Below, piece by piece: positions 1 to 8,912 of a stretch of 64,000 bases of DNA. The stretch lies in NCBI RefSeq assembly GCF_947495925.1, contig NZ_CANMAU010000001.1:248001-312000 (forward strand), given 5' to 3'. How positions within the stretch are numbered: position 1 is the stretch's first letter; each line of letters starts with the position of its first letter. Position numbers and translations under genes: made by a program. The notes beneath the pieces were generated by a model. The model had not been told where the DNA came from, did not search any database, and worked only from the letters and a program-made list of their open reading frames with translations. This DNA is from an uncultured Algibacter sp. (GTDB taxonomy: Bacteria > Bacteroidota > Bacteroidia > Flavobacteriales > Flavobacteriaceae).

Positions 1-200
1 ATAATATTTTACTTGCACACTCCTTTGCGCTTTTAGAACAAAAAATGCTATCTCAACTTCATACAACATCACAACAACGATTTAACACCTTATTTAAGGA
101 ACATCCACAACTCTTTAACCATGTTCCACTTCAATATATTGCCTCTATGCTTGGTATTACTCCAGAAACTTTAAGCAGATTAAGACAGCATTCAAATTGA
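1..200 (+). CDS. Crp/Fnr-family transcriptional regulator, C-terminal fragment
   Basis: The window opens inside this gene; the reading frame runs from base 3 to a TGA at 198-200, giving about 65 residues. The end reads IASMLGITPETLSRLRQ, which is the recognition-helix region of the Crp-type winged helix: 'LGITPETLSR' is the usual signature for flavobacterial Crp/Fnr regulators lacking a known ligand. The cyclic-nucleotide-like sensory domain lies outside the window. The next gene, a small membrane protein on the same strand, begins 68 bases downstream and might be controlled by or co-transcribed with it. The family call is firm; the signal sensed cannot be read. Confidence 0.8.
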   Translation, partial: NILLAHSFALLEQKMLSQLHTTSQQRFNTLFKEHPQLFNHVPLQYIASMLGITPETLSRLRQHSN

Positions 201-268
201 TATTATTTCTTGATATTTATCAAGTGTTTATTCTAAGTTACTTCTGAACTTTGTTTAAAAGAAACATC

Positions 269-643
269 ATGAATCAATTACAAAAATCTTTACGCATTAA
301 CGCTTATTTTTCTGGAATTTCCGGGATAATACTCATTATTTTCAACAAGCAATTCGCTGATTTATTAGGTATTAGCACTTCTCCTTTTTGGATAACTGGG
401 CTTGTTCTAATCTTTTTTATGGGTACCATTATTTATGAAATAAAAAAACAAAGGAGACTCGCCATTTTATGGATTATAACTCAAGATTTAATTTGGGTAT
501 CCACGAGTTTATTTATTCTAATAGCTAAGCCATTTGGGATAACAAGAGCAGGTCACTATATTATTGGATTTATTGCTCTTATTGTATTGCTACTGGGGAT
601 GAATCAAATTATAGCACTGCAGAATGAACAAAAAACTAGTTAA
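269..643 (+). CDS. Small integral membrane protein of unknown function
   Basis: I do not recognise the family. The 124-residue product has four hydrophobic stretches (about residues 12-28, 38-54, 64-84 and 94-113) joined by short charged loops, so it should be a four-helix inner-membrane protein. I chose the ATG at 269; a TTG at 251 in the same frame would add six residues but has no ribosome-site support. It follows the partial Crp/Fnr gene on the same strand and ends with a 4-base convergent overlap with the DUF1272 gene. The location suggests a target or partner of the regulator, but that is inference only. Confidence 0.6.
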   Translation: MNQLQKSLRINAYFSGISGIILIIFNKQFADLLGISTSPFWITGLVLIFFMGTIIYEIKKQRRLAILWIITQDLIWVSTSLFILIAKPFGITRAGHYIIGFIALIVLLLGMNQIIALQNEQKTS

Positions 644-876
644 CTATTTACAGGCTTATAAACCACATTTGTAGACACCGGGTGTTTTTCAAGTAGACGT
701 TCTGGGCGAATAGGTCGTTTTTCAAAACCACCTCCACAATTTGGACATACTTGATTTAATATGTGATCTACGCAATCTTTACAGAACGTACATTCAAATG
801 TGCAAATCATGGCCTCCTCTGAATCGAAGGGTAACAATTTAGCGCAATTCTCGCATGTTGGTCTTATTTCTAGCAT
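640..876 (-). CDS. DUF1272-family zinc-binding protein
   Basis: A 78-residue protein that matches the DUF1272 pattern: start MLEIRPTCENC, then CTFECTFCKDC, then VCPNCGGGFEKRPIRP. The three cysteine pairs (CxxC near residue 8, CxxxCxxCxxC around 25-35, CPNCGG around 44-48) are typical of a treble-clef or rubredoxin-like structural zinc site. No catalytic residues are known for the family and its function is undescribed. The gene converges on the preceding membrane-protein gene with a 4-base overlap of coding ends and seems to be a single-gene unit. Confidence 0.85.
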   Translation of the reverse strand: MLEIRPTCENCAKLLPFDSEEAMICTFECTFCKDCVDHILNQVCPNCGGGFEKRPIRPERLLEKHPVSTNVVYKPVNS

Positions 877-1037
877 ATTTATGTGTTGAAAGATTGAAAG
901 GTTTTCTTTTTCATGCTTCTCTAAATTTCGAATTAAAGTCCTAATTTGAGCGATACTCGATACTTAATGAAGCACTAAAACGCATTGCATATAAAAAGAT
1001 ATAAAACAAAATCGGACCTATAGGTAACACCCAAATA

Positions 1038-1616
1038 TTACAACTTTTTAACGTAATCTGTAATGATAACGATTTGTTGCACACCTACTTTTCCTTCTAT
1101 ATACTTCGCGTTTTCGCGATCCAGTCGAATATTTCTAACCGCTGTACCCTGCTTAGCGACCATACTTGAGCCTTTTACTTTCAAATCTTTAATAAGCACT
1201 ACAGCATCTCCATTTTCTAAAATAACTCCGTTTACATCTCTATGGATAATTTTTTCACTTTCATCTTTATCTTCTCCCGTTGCTCTGGCTAAAGCTAAGA
1301 CGGAATCATCGAGATACATCATATCCAGCAAATCTTTTGGCCAACCTTCATTTCTGAGTCTCTGTAACATACGCCATGCCATGATTTGTACAGCAACGTG
1401 TTCATTCCACATGCTATCATTTAAACAACGCCAGTGATTTGTATTCATTTCTACATGGCCTTCTACCTGATCTAAACAAATTTTGCAAATTAAGATATCA
1501 TTCGCTACATTTTCGTTTAGAGAAGGCGGAATGGTATATTGCTTTAAATCTTGCGTTGAATTACATAATTCGCAGCTATTGTTACTTCTATCTATCAGGG
1601 TTTGTAATACACTCAT
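1038..1616 (-). CDS. PhnA-domain protein (YjdM-like), zinc-ribbon N terminus
   Basis: The 192-residue product starts with a zinc ribbon (SCELC near residue 15, then ICKICLD near 43) and ends with the small beta-rich PhnA domain, recognisable from NGDAVVLIKDLKVKG and the following GTAVRNIRL, about residues 133-165. E. coli YjdM/PhnA was once named for alkylphosphonate use but is not needed for it, so the name carries no reaction. Residues 60-110 between the two parts are helical and longer than in E. coli YjdM. No phosphonate genes lie nearby. It stands alone, with a strong hairpin terminator between its start and the next gene on the left strand order. Confidence 0.8.
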   Translation of the reverse strand: MSVLQTLIDRSNNSCELCNSTQDLKQYTIPPSLNENVANDILICKICLDQVEGHVEMNTNHWRCLNDSMWNEHVAVQIMAWRMLQRLRNEGWPKDLLDMMYLDDSVLALARATGEDKDESEKIIHRDVNGVILENGDAVVLIKDLKVKGSSMVAKQGTAVRNIRLDRENAKYIEGKVGVQQIVIITDYVKKL

Positions 1617-1682
1617 CTACGTTTTTTTTAACTCTACAATAATACGCTTAAAAAAATTATTACAAGCTTGATTGGATGAAAC

Positions 1683-1715
1683 AAAAAGGCACTTCTACTA
1701 AGGAAGTGCCTTTTT
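1683..1715. terminator. Hairpin terminator, 13-bp stem
   Basis: AAAAAGGCACTTC at 1683-1695 pairs perfectly with 1703-1715 across a 7-base loop, with T-runs on both strands. It lies just downstream of the minus-strand secreted-protein gene ending at 1737, so it most likely ends that transcript before the PhnA-like gene. Confidence 0.85.
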
Positions 1716-1736
1716 AAGCTTAATATTTCAATACCA

Positions 1737-2573
1737 TTATTTATTGAGTCCAGCTACAAACTTATATACAGCATCACCATGTACACCTGTAAAATATTTA
1801 TTAACTTTTTTCCATCTCGCCTTTCTTACCTCTTCGTCTGGCCATGCTTCTTTCATAAGATCTTCAAGCCCATCAAACATTTTATCTAAATCTGTCATGG
1901 AATCTAAAAAATAAGCCTCCATTATTTCTGTACCATCTTTTCCCCAAGCATGTCTGTGAGGGTAATATCCTTTAATTAACGGGTTGTCTTTTATTAGTTT
2001 ATCAAAATTTTCACCCATTAACATTTTTATTTCGTCATTATCCCCATCATCAGGAAAAGCTAAATGTGAAGTGCGCACATAACATATCATATCTTTAGAA
2101 ACATCTTGTAATGGTTTTACAAGCGGTAACGTTGCATAAATTTCATCTGAATGATCACGATCATAATAAGCATTTTGTTTCTTAAAAAAAGCCTCTCGAT
2201 CTGCTTCATCGGGCCATGCCTCCTTGGCTAATTCTGCATCTCTATCACTTGCCTTTTCAATAGCATCCCAAGTATTGTATACCCGCACATAAACAAGTTC
2301 ACGATTATCTGGTGTTAATTGATGCAAATAAAAAGACGAGGCGGCAACATGTTCATTCTTAGCTGTTACATTATCTAAATACTCCTTTTCAACAGATTTC
2401 CATGTATCCATATCAAAGTCTTCATAATCCATATTCCAATGCAAGGTAGTAAGCGTTAGGTATTGCGGACCTTTCTCTTCTTTTTCTTCTTGTGCAAAAA
2501 TGTTACTGAAACTGAGTAGCAAGAGAGATAATACTATTGCTACAAAAAATTGGTTGGCTTTTTTCATAATCAT
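1737..2573 (-). CDS. Secreted protein with two tandem copies of an unnamed domain
   Basis: Not assigned to a named family. A signal peptide is clear: two lysines, a leucine-rich core and cleavage after NIFAQ near residue 28. The mature part shows an internal duplication. Around residues 118-146 it has KEAWPDEADREAFFKKQNAYY followed by H..D.IY, and around 242-270 KEAWPDEEVRKARWKKVNKYF followed by H.D.VY. Each half would be about 115 residues, resembling a dimeric alpha-beta barrel in layout, but that is a guess. The start could also be the ATG two codons later (2567). It is flanked by a strong terminator and a 127-base gap, so it is a single-gene unit, exported to the periplasm. Confidence 0.7.
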   Translation of the reverse strand: MIMKKANQFFVAIVLSLLLLSFSNIFAQEEKEEKGPQYLTLTTLHWNMDYEDFDMDTWKSVEKEYLDNVTAKNEHVAASSFYLHQLTPDNRELVYVRVYNTWDAIEKASDRDAELAKEAWPDEADREAFFKKQNAYYDRDHSDEIYATLPLVKPLQDVSKDMICYVRTSHLAFPDDGDNDEIKMLMGENFDKLIKDNPLIKGYYPHRHAWGKDGTEIMEAYFLDSMTDLDKMFDGLEDLMKEAWPDEEVRKARWKKVNKYFTGVHGDAVYKFVAGLNK

Positions 2574-2700
2574 TTAAAAATTAAAGTTAATATATTGGTT
2601 AATTAAATACGACTTTAAGATTTAAGGCTACTTTGATTATGCTATTAATAAGTGGCTGAAAAAACAATGAAATATAAATATACAACAAATAAATGACGTT

Positions 2701-3069
2701 TTAAAAGTTCGCTAAACTATTTCTCATTTTCTTAGTCATACCTTTTACTACCATATCATAAGAATGATCGATAAGTGTTTTAATAAATTCTGGTCTTAAT
2801 TCACCTTCATGAAGATAAAGTGTATTCCAATGTTTTTTGCTCATGTGATATCCAGGACGGATACTATTATAATCTGCGCGAAGTTGTTCTGAATACTCCG
2901 GATCTGCTTTTAAGTTTATTACTGCTTCTCCACGCTCCCACCATTTTAATGAAGCTAAAGCAAACATTTTACCTAATACTTTAAACACTAAAGTATCGGC
3001 GTCAAAAGGAAAATCTTCTGTGGTTCCTTTTTTATTCAGGCAATAGGCTCTAATTTGCTCTATATCCAT
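2701..3069 (-). CDS. MmcQ/YjbR-family protein
   Basis: A 122-residue protein with the compact CyaY-like fold of the MmcQ/YjbR family. Visible marks are the N-terminal IRAYCLNKKGTTEDFPF, the central KMFALASL, and the C-terminal block GYHMSKKHWNTLYL with LIDHSYDMVV. Members are often labelled DNA-binding because of an YjbR structure, but no pathway is known. Its ATG overlaps the stop of the upstream DUF4230 gene by one base (TAATG), so the two are translationally coupled at the end of a six-gene minus-strand operon that begins at 6791. Confidence 0.88.
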   Translation of the reverse strand: MDIEQIRAYCLNKKGTTEDFPFDADTLVFKVLGKMFALASLKWWERGEAVINLKADPEYSEQLRADYNSIRPGYHMSKKHWNTLYLHEGELRPEFIKTLIDHSYDMVVKGMTKKMRNSLANF

Positions 3070-3677
3070 TATTTAAGTTTAGCTACTATACCTTCCTCTA
3101 TTTTAAGATCTGAATAATCTAGTTTCCAGCCAATGGTTTCAACTATGGTCTCAATAAGTAATACAGTTTCTAAAGCCTCTTTTTGTGCCGCTTGAATAAG
3201 ACCACTTTCAGGAATTTTATCTTTAATATGCAGTTTCGCTTCATTATGCAAACCTGTTAAATCGGCTGCATCAAATTTATTAAATAGACCATCAGACTTA
3301 TCATAATAATTTAAGTTGGTTTCTATAGATAATACTTCCGGTTGTGGGAATTGTTCTAGAATAATTTTCCTTTTAGCATTATCCGCTCGTAGCACAATTT
3401 TTGATAAATCAAATCCTACATGCGCCTTCGCATTAATAACTACCAATGCTTTCTTTCTGCTAGAAACCAATTTTAATAGTCGCTGTTTTACATCTTGATA
3501 ATGATATATTTCTGCAAAATCGCCTTCTACAGTAATCAATTTACAAACTGTTTTAATTTTATCTAAAAGTATAGTTGACTGTGAATCAACCAACTGTTTT
3601 CGTTTTAATGTTTGATAATAGGCAAATAATCCCCAACCAAATAAAACGCCTATTAAAATCCCTAAAATTGCATCCAT
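3069..3677 (-). CDS. DUF4230 protein with one N-terminal membrane anchor
   Basis: The 202-residue product starts with one hydrophobic helix (about residues 3-19, ILGILIGVLFGWGLFAYY), then a soluble domain of the DUF4230 family, seen in ELTVEGDFAEIYHY-like strands, the KALVVINAKAHVGFDLSKI stretch and the terminal ETIGWKLDYSD region. The topology predicts a soluble domain tethered to the inner membrane. Function is unknown for the family. The coding region directly abuts the upstream cyclase gene (stop at 3678, start at 3677) and overlaps the downstream MmcQ gene by one base. Confidence 0.82.
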   Translation of the reverse strand: MDAILGILIGVLFGWGLFAYYQTLKRKQLVDSQSTILLDKIKTVCKLITVEGDFAEIYHYQDVKQRLLKLVSSRKKALVVINAKAHVGFDLSKIVLRADNAKRKIILEQFPQPEVLSIETNLNYYDKSDGLFNKFDAADLTGLHNEAKLHIKDKIPESGLIQAAQKEALETVLLIETIVETIGWKLDYSDLKIEEGIVAKLK

Positions 3678-4436
3678 TTATTCAATTATTTTATATAAAA
3701 TAGGCTTACTTGGGGATGCATCATTTTCAAAAGGAGCGATTTGTAAATTCAAAAAATACTTACCATCATCCACTTTATTTGAGACATAAATAAGCTCTGT
3801 TATTGTCGCATCCATCCTTAATTTTCCTTTGGTATTCCAAAAGGCATTATGCGCAAGAAGTTCGCAGTTATCTTTCTCTTTGTCAATACTTGGCAAATCA
3901 ATTAAAAGGTGTTTAACCCCCTTTTCTTTCAAATAAACAGCTGCATCTTTCATTAAATAAGGCGGATTTGTATTTGAATACTGCTTAGAAAACTTTTCTC
4001 TTCTTGTATTAGGAATTGTTCTAATTACTACGGCATCTCGCTTTTTGTTACCTAAAGCAAATTGTATTTGTTTTTTTGAAATAACCAAATCCTCATTGAA
4101 ACGCTCTGGCGCAACGGTTATTACCTCTGCTAAAAAGAAATACTGCTTCAAATTATCATTTATAGAATGTACCTCCTCGGTTATATGACCAACACACTCG
4201 GTATGTGTGCCATGAGCGTGTGGGTTAAAAAAAATATTATTAAAATTAATACAAGCCCCTTCTTTTACACTAGCAATCCATTTACCGTCTTTTGCCGGTT
4301 CAATTTTAGGTTCATCAACATACCAAGCATTAACATTACTCTTTGAAGCCCTTAGCGGCATTGAAATATCAATAGGTTTGTTTAAATTAATTTGAAGTTT
4401 TCTTGAATTGTATTGAATAGCTGCGATCATACTCAA
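3678..4436 (-). CDS. Cyclase-family hydrolase (kynurenine formamidase-like fold)
   Basis: A 252-residue metal-dependent hydrolase of the cyclase superfamily, which includes bacterial kynurenine formamidase and isatin hydrolase. The metal-binding signature is HAHGTHTECVGH around residues 91-102; the usual form is HxGTHxDxxxH, so the aspartate position is a glutamate here. The substrate cannot be told from the sequence, and there are no tryptophan-degradation genes close by. It lies six bases after hemW in the same minus-strand operon. Export signals are absent, so it should act in the cytoplasm. Confidence 0.8.
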   Translation of the reverse strand: MSMIAAIQYNSRKLQINLNKPIDISMPLRASKSNVNAWYVDEPKIEPAKDGKWIASVKEGACINFNNIFFNPHAHGTHTECVGHITEEVHSINDNLKQYFFLAEVITVAPERFNEDLVISKKQIQFALGNKKRDAVVIRTIPNTRREKFSKQYSNTNPPYLMKDAAVYLKEKGVKHLLIDLPSIDKEKDNCELLAHNAFWNTKGKLRMDATITELIYVSNKVDDGKYFLNLQIAPFENDASPSKPILYKIIE

Positions 4437-4442
4437 ATATAA

Positions 4443-5588
4443 TCAAATCAAAAATAATTCTGAAGCAATTCCATCAACTAAAAATTTTCCTTTTTTAGTT
4501 ACTTTTAATGTACTAGTATGCTCCTCTTCTAAAAAATTAGTTAACTCAAGTAAATCTTGATTTATAAATTTTAAAGATGAAACTTTTAAATGCTGAAGGA
4601 CATCTAAACCAAAATCAGTCTCGATTTTTTTAAATGAAACTCCCCAAATGGTGCGCAAACCGGTCATAACATATTCATTAAACTGATCTTGTTTTGAAAG
4701 CAACTCGGTAGTACTTGGCAATTTTCCTTTTTGAATAGATTGAATGTATTTGGTGTTATTCGAAACATTCCAACTGCGCGTATTACCATAAAATGAATGC
4801 GCCGATGGGCCAATCCCTAAATATGACTTCCCTTGCCAGTAACTCGTATTGTGTTTTGAAAAATAACCAGGTTTTCCAAAATTTGAAATTTCATAATGCA
4901 CAAACCCATTCGTTTCAATTTTAGCGACTAAAGCGTTAAAATGTTGCAATGCCAATTCTTCATCAATTGGTGGATAAATTCCTTTTTTAACAAAAGTATC
5001 TAGAGCTGTTTTAGGCTCGACAGTTAAGGCATAACTCGATATATGATTCACTCCAAAACTTAAGGCCTTATCTAAATTTTTATTCCATTTTTCTAAACTC
5101 ATATCTGGAATCCCATAAATGAGATCAATCGTAATATTATCAAAATACTTTGATGCATATTCCAAACATACTTGCGATTCGCGAGCATTGTGCGCCCTAT
5201 TCATACTTTTCAAATCATCATCAAAAAAAGATTGTATACCAATACTCAATCTATTTATTGGGCTTTCTGACAATTCGATTATTCTGTTTTCGGATAAATC
5301 GTCTGGATTGGCTTCTAAGGTAATTTCTGGGTTTTCTATTACCGAATAATGTTTCTTAATACTTTCAATAAGTATTCTTAATTCTTTATTAGTTAATAAC
5401 GACGGGGTACCCCCTCCAAAATAAATGGTTTCAATAACATTGTTTTCTAATTCATGACACCTGAGTTCAATTTCCTCTATTAAACACTTAATTAATGTAT
5501 CCTTTTTCTTTAGTGACGTTGAAAAGTGAAAATCGCAATAAAAACATGCTTGCTTACAAAATGGAACATGAATATAAATACCCGCCAT
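4443..5588 (-). CDS. hemW: Radical SAM heme chaperone HemW
   Basis: A 381-residue protein beginning MAGIYIHVPFCKQACFYC. The three cysteines of CxxxCxxC (residues 11, 15, 18) bind the 4Fe-4S cluster used with S-adenosylmethionine, followed by YFGGGTPSLL and the IGIQSF and HWNxSYW-like KHNTSYWQGKSYLGIGPSAHS blocks of the family. HemW resembles oxygen-independent coproporphyrinogen oxidase but works as a heme-trafficking protein. I moved the start to ATG 5588, where homologues start; an earlier in-frame start at 5609 would overlap ruvC. The order ruvC-hemW-cyclase is tight (13-base and 6-base gaps), so one transcript is likely. Confidence 0.92.
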   Translation of the reverse strand: MAGIYIHVPFCKQACFYCDFHFSTSLKKKDTLIKCLIEEIELRCHELENNVIETIYFGGGTPSLLTNKELRILIESIKKHYSVIENPEITLEANPDDLSENRIIELSESPINRLSIGIQSFFDDDLKSMNRAHNARESQVCLEYASKYFDNITIDLIYGIPDMSLEKWNKNLDKALSFGVNHISSYALTVEPKTALDTFVKKGIYPPIDEELALQHFNALVAKIETNGFVHYEISNFGKPGYFSKHNTSYWQGKSYLGIGPSAHSFYGNTRSWNVSNNTKYIQSIQKGKLPSTTELLSKQDQFNEYVMTGLRTIWGVSFKKIETDFGLDVLQHLKVSSLKFINQDLLELTNFLEEEHTSTLKVTKKGKFLVDGIASELFLI

Positions 5589-5601
5589 TATTAAATTAGG
5601 A

Positions 5602-6150
5602 CTAGTCAATTTTTTTAGGATTCTGCTTTACAAACGCATCCCAACCAGAATAACTTTTACCAATATTTACGCGTCCTGAGTTATAAAAATGGCATACTGC
5701 AGCTGCCAAACCATCGGTGGCATCCAAATTTTTTGGTAACGTTTTAATCCCTAATAAACTCTGAAGCATTTTTGCGACCTGCTCTTTACTAGCATTACCA
5801 TTACCAGTTATAGCCATTTTAATTTTCTTCGGCAAGTACTCTGTTATTGGAATTTCTCTGCTTAAGCCTGCCGCCATAGCAACACCTTGAGCTCTTCCTA
5901 GTTTTAACATACTTTGCACATTCTTACCAAAAAAAGGCGCTTCAATAGCTATTTCATCAGGGTTATGGGTATCAATGAGCTCTACAGTACGCTCAAAAAT
6001 GAGCTTCAATTTTAAATAATGATCATCGTATTTCTTTAGATTTAACTCATTTAGTTGTAGCAAAAACATTTTTTTACCGACAACTTTTATAAGCCCAAAT
6101 CCCATAATTGTTGTTCCTGGATCAATTCCTAAAATAATTCTTTCTTGCAT
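5602..6150 (-). CDS. ruvC: Holliday junction endonuclease RuvC
   Basis: A 182-residue RuvC, close to the usual 170-185. It cuts four-way DNA junctions symmetrically, together with RuvAB. The RNase H-like acidic set is in place: D10 in GIDPGT, E70 in AIEAPF, D143 and D146 in [14 protein letters not shown] took the ATG at 6150 because homologues begin just before ILGIDPGT; the longer 6171 start would run into the upstream gene. The start codon overlaps the stop of that gene by one base (TAATG), pointing to coupled translation. Confidence 0.95.
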   Translation of the reverse strand: MQERIILGIDPGTTIMGFGLIKVVGKKMFLLQLNELNLKKYDDHYLKLKLIFERTVELIDTHNPDEIAIEAPFFGKNVQSMLKLGRAQGVAMAAGLSREIPITEYLPKKIKMAITGNGNASKEQVAKMLQSLLGIKTLPKNLDATDGLAAAVCHFYNSGRVNIGKSYSGWDAFVKQNPKKID

Positions 6151-6791
6151 TAATCTCGACAATAATAACAACCACTTAGCGAAATAGACGCACCTATAGT
6201 TACTGTTAACAAATTCCCATTGAATGATCCAAATCCATTTGATAATGGGCTAAATTCTTTTCCAAATCCTAAAACATAAGATGTATCTAAATATATTGAT
6301 AACTTATCTGAAATGCCATAATGAAATTCAAGCCCTCCCATTCCGTTTAGATAAGAAGTTTTATTATCTCCATAATTCCCTAGAGGTTTTACAATGGATA
6401 TACCTGGCCCAGCATGAGCAAACGCTCCTATTCTTCCTAAAAAACTTATGAAACCCGATAAATCGTAAACAAACTGACCATTTATGCGTGTATAATTTGT
6501 TTTAAAATCCAAAGAATTATCAGTATTTCCAAATCGATTGTAGCCAAGGTCTAATTTCGCTCCCATTTTAGAAGCAAACATATACTGAATACCTAAGTTA
6601 ATTGTTGGGAAATTAATGGTATTTGCTTCAAATCCATCAACAAAACCCTCTGAAGAAGGATTATTAACTCCTAAAGCAAATTGAACTTTTACGGTTTTTG
6701 TTTCTCCTTGAGCTCCCCCTAAAAAAGAATAAGAAGCAAAAACCATTATCAGTATTAACTTCTTACAATTTCTTTTAATTTTTAATATCAT
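6150..6791 (-). CDS. Outer-membrane beta-barrel protein, small, secreted
   Basis: The 213-residue product has a signal peptide (basic start, hydrophobic [16 protein letters not shown], cleavage near residue 28) and alternating amphipathic strands rich in aromatic residues and glycine, typical of the porin-like 8-stranded outer-membrane proteins of Bacteroidota. The C-terminal strand ends in [12 protein letters not shown], so the terminal aromatic residue of a classic barrel is replaced by a short cysteine-bearing tail, which is slightly odd. It heads the ruvC-hemW operon. Specific function is unknown. Confidence 0.7.
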   Translation of the reverse strand: MILKIKRNCKKLILIMVFASYSFLGGAQGETKTVKVQFALGVNNPSSEGFVDGFEANTINFPTINLGIQYMFASKMGAKLDLGYNRFGNTDNSLDFKTNYTRINGQFVYDLSGFISFLGRIGAFAHAGPGISIVKPLGNYGDNKTSYLNGMGGLEFHYGISDKLSIYLDTSYVLGFGKEFSPLSNGFGSFNGNLLTVTIGASISLSGCYYCRD

Positions 6792-6818
6792 TAAGTAATA
6801 TTAGTTTAATTTGCAGCA

Positions 6819-7796
6819 ATGGCTGCTCTTACCCTATCATACAAAACTAATCAATTATTCTTTAAGCTAATTAAGATAGGCATAGTCATTATAGCTTTTT
6901 ATTTTATCTACTATAAATTAGTAAATAATGATGAAATAACACTTCCTGAACTCATCAATATCATTACAAGCCATAATATATTGTCGTTAAAAAACAGCCT
7001 TATTCTACTGTTACTAACTAGTATTAATTGGCTACTAGAAATAGTAAAATGGAAAACACTTATTAATCCAATTAAAAAGATTTGTTTTAAGGAAGCTCTA
7101 GAGCAAAGTCTTGGCTCACTAACGGCATCAATATTCACACCCAATAGAATTGGAGAATACGGAGCAAAAGCGCTCTACTACAAATCCAACTTTAGAAAAC
7201 CCGTATTACTTGTTAACCTAATAAGCAACTTGTTACAGCTAACTGTTACCATTGGTTTGGGCTGCATTGGTTTGAGCTTTTTCTTATTAAAACACAACCT
7301 GGTTTCAACAAATTATATTAAGCTCATATCTTATATGTTAATTATTCTAGTAGCAATAATAATTGCGGTGCTAATTAGCATTAAAAGTAAATTCATTTTA
7401 AAAAGGTTTTCTGCAAAAAAATTAAAACAATTCATTATCAGCTACCCAAAGAGCATAATAGCAAAGGGATTGTTTTATTCTTTTGGTAGGTATATGACTT
7501 TCTCTTTTCAGTTTTATGTATTACTCCAGTTGTTTCAAATTTACATAGGTTATTTTGAAGCCATGACTGTTATAACAGGCATGTACCTTATTGCTTCTGT
7601 AATTCCTTCAATATTTATTTTTGATATTGTTATAAAGGGAAGTGTTGCAGTATATTTATTTTCATTCCTCGCAATTAACGAACTAATAATATTAAGTATA
7701 ACGACTATCATGTGGGTTTTAAATTTTGTTTTACCGAGTATAATAGGCAGTTATTTCGTACTAAATTTTAAACTTGTAAAAAACACAGAGTCATAA
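6819..7796 (+). CDS. Flippase-like (UPF0104/AglD-type) integral membrane protein
   Basis: A 325-residue polytopic protein with about eight transmembrane segments of the lysylphosphatidylglycerol-synthase transmembrane domain type. The hallmark is INWLLEIVKWKTLI near residue 70 followed by SLTASIFTPNRIGEYGAKAL at about 107-126; the family motif P.R.GE matches PNRIGEYG. Members are thought to move or process lipid-linked molecules, but this is not proven. Its stop overlaps the start of the following glycosyltransferase gene by one base, so the two probably act in the same envelope-glycan step. The upstream gap to the divergent barrel gene is only 27 bases. Confidence 0.8.
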   Translation: MAALTLSYKTNQLFFKLIKIGIVIIAFYFIYYKLVNNDEITLPELINIITSHNILSLKNSLILLLLTSINWLLEIVKWKTLINPIKKICFKEALEQSLGSLTASIFTPNRIGEYGAKALYYKSNFRKPVLLVNLISNLLQLTVTIGLGCIGLSFFLLKHNLVSTNYIKLISYMLIILVAIIIAVLISIKSKFILKRFSAKKLKQFIISYPKSIIAKGLFYSFGRYMTFSFQFYVLLQLFQIYIGYFEAMTVITGMYLIASVIPSIFIFDIVIKGSVAVYLFSFLAINELIILSITTIMWVLNFVLPSIIGSYFVLNFKLVKNTES

Positions 7797-8908
7797 TGAT
7801 GGTATTTGGTATACTTATAACCCTATTATATTTAACCTTAATAGGCTGCTTTGTTTATGGTTTCGATAAAATAAAAATGTTTCATTTAAATAACATTCCC
7901 TCCAAAACAAGGTTTTCAGTTGTAGTCCCTTTTAGAAATGAATCCGAAAATCTACCTTCATTATTGCAATCTATTCAAGAACTCAATTATTCCAAACATT
8001 TATATGAAGTGATTCTTATTGATGATGCCTCAGAAGATCATTCTATAGAAACCATAAAACCTTTTCTTGAAAATTCTAATAACTCCATCCAAATAATTCC
8101 TAATGTAAGACGGACAGAGTCTCCGAAGAAAGATGCCATTACATTAGCAGTTGCTCGGGCCAAGAATGAGTGGATTATTACAACAGATGCTGATTGTGTC
8201 CTTCCTGAATATTGGCTTGACAGTTTTGACGAATATATTCAACAGTCAAATGCTTTATGTATTGCTGCTCCAGTATCTTATAACAGTAAAAACTCCTTTT
8301 TAAATCGTTTTCAAATATTAGATATTTTGAGTTTACAAGGCGCCACTATAGGTGGATTTGGCATAAACAAGCCTTTTATGTGCAATGGTGCAAATTTTGC
8401 TTATCAGAAAACACTGTTCAATGAACTTCACGGGTTTCATGGCAATGCAAAAATAGCCAGTGGTGATGATATTTTTCTTCTGGAGAAAATAGTGAAGGCT
8501 TACGGAAAACAAGTACATTATTTAAAATGTTCTCATGCTATTGTTACCACCTCATCAGAACCTACTTGGAACACGCTAATATCGCAACGTATTAGGTGGG
8601 CTTCTAAAACCAAAGCTTACAATTGGTTTGGTAAGACCGTGGGGAGTATTGTTTTATTTATAAATTTATTTTTAGTCTTGGTTTTACCTTTCATATATGT
8701 TATAAACCTAAAAATCTTCATTTATATTTTGATTCTTAAATTTAAGATCGACTTCTTTTTGATATATAAATCGGCTATTTTTTTTAATAAAAGGGAAGCC
8801 CTAAAAACATATCCTTTAGCTTTTTTATTATATCCCTTTTTCACCACTTATGTAGCCTTAACATCTTTGTTTTATGGGTATACATGGAAAAATCGCCAAT
8901 TTAAATAA
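7796..8908 (+). CDS. Family 2 glycosyltransferase, membrane-bound
   Basis: A 370-residue GT2 enzyme. One N-terminal helix (2-22) precedes the GT-A domain: FSVVVPFRNESENLPSLL at about 39-56, VILIDDASEDHS, the metal-binding ITTDADCVLP (DxD-like, about 125-134), then GDDIFLLEK and the QxxRW acceptor motif in SQRIRWASKTK at about 263-273. Three C-terminal membrane segments follow. The layout matches processive or lipid-linked sugar transfer at the inner membrane. Donor and acceptor are not readable. It is translationally coupled to the flippase-like gene and converges on a minus-strand gene with a 4-base gap. Confidence 0.87.
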   Translation: MMVFGILITLLYLTLIGCFVYGFDKIKMFHLNNIPSKTRFSVVVPFRNESENLPSLLQSIQELNYSKHLYEVILIDDASEDHSIETIKPFLENSNNSIQIIPNVRRTESPKKDAITLAVARAKNEWIITTDADCVLPEYWLDSFDEYIQQSNALCIAAPVSYNSKNSFLNRFQILDILSLQGATIGGFGINKPFMCNGANFAYQKTLFNELHGFHGNAKIASGDDIFLLEKIVKAYGKQVHYLKCSHAIVTTSSEPTWNTLISQRIRWASKTKAYNWFGKTVGSIVLFINLFLVLVLPFIYVINLKIFIYILILKFKIDFFLIYKSAIFFNKREALKTYPLAFLLYPFFTTYVALTSLFYGYTWKNRQFK

Positions 8909-8912
8909 CAAA

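Noticed and set aside
251-268. TTG start for the first complete membrane protein
   Set aside because: An ATG six codons later is preferred; the extra residues add only positive charges and a weak start.
1063-1671. Plus-strand reading frames opposite the PhnA-like gene
   Set aside because: They lie antisense to a recognisable family member, have no start-site support and encode cysteine- and phenylalanine-rich strings typical of the reverse frame of an AT-rich gene.
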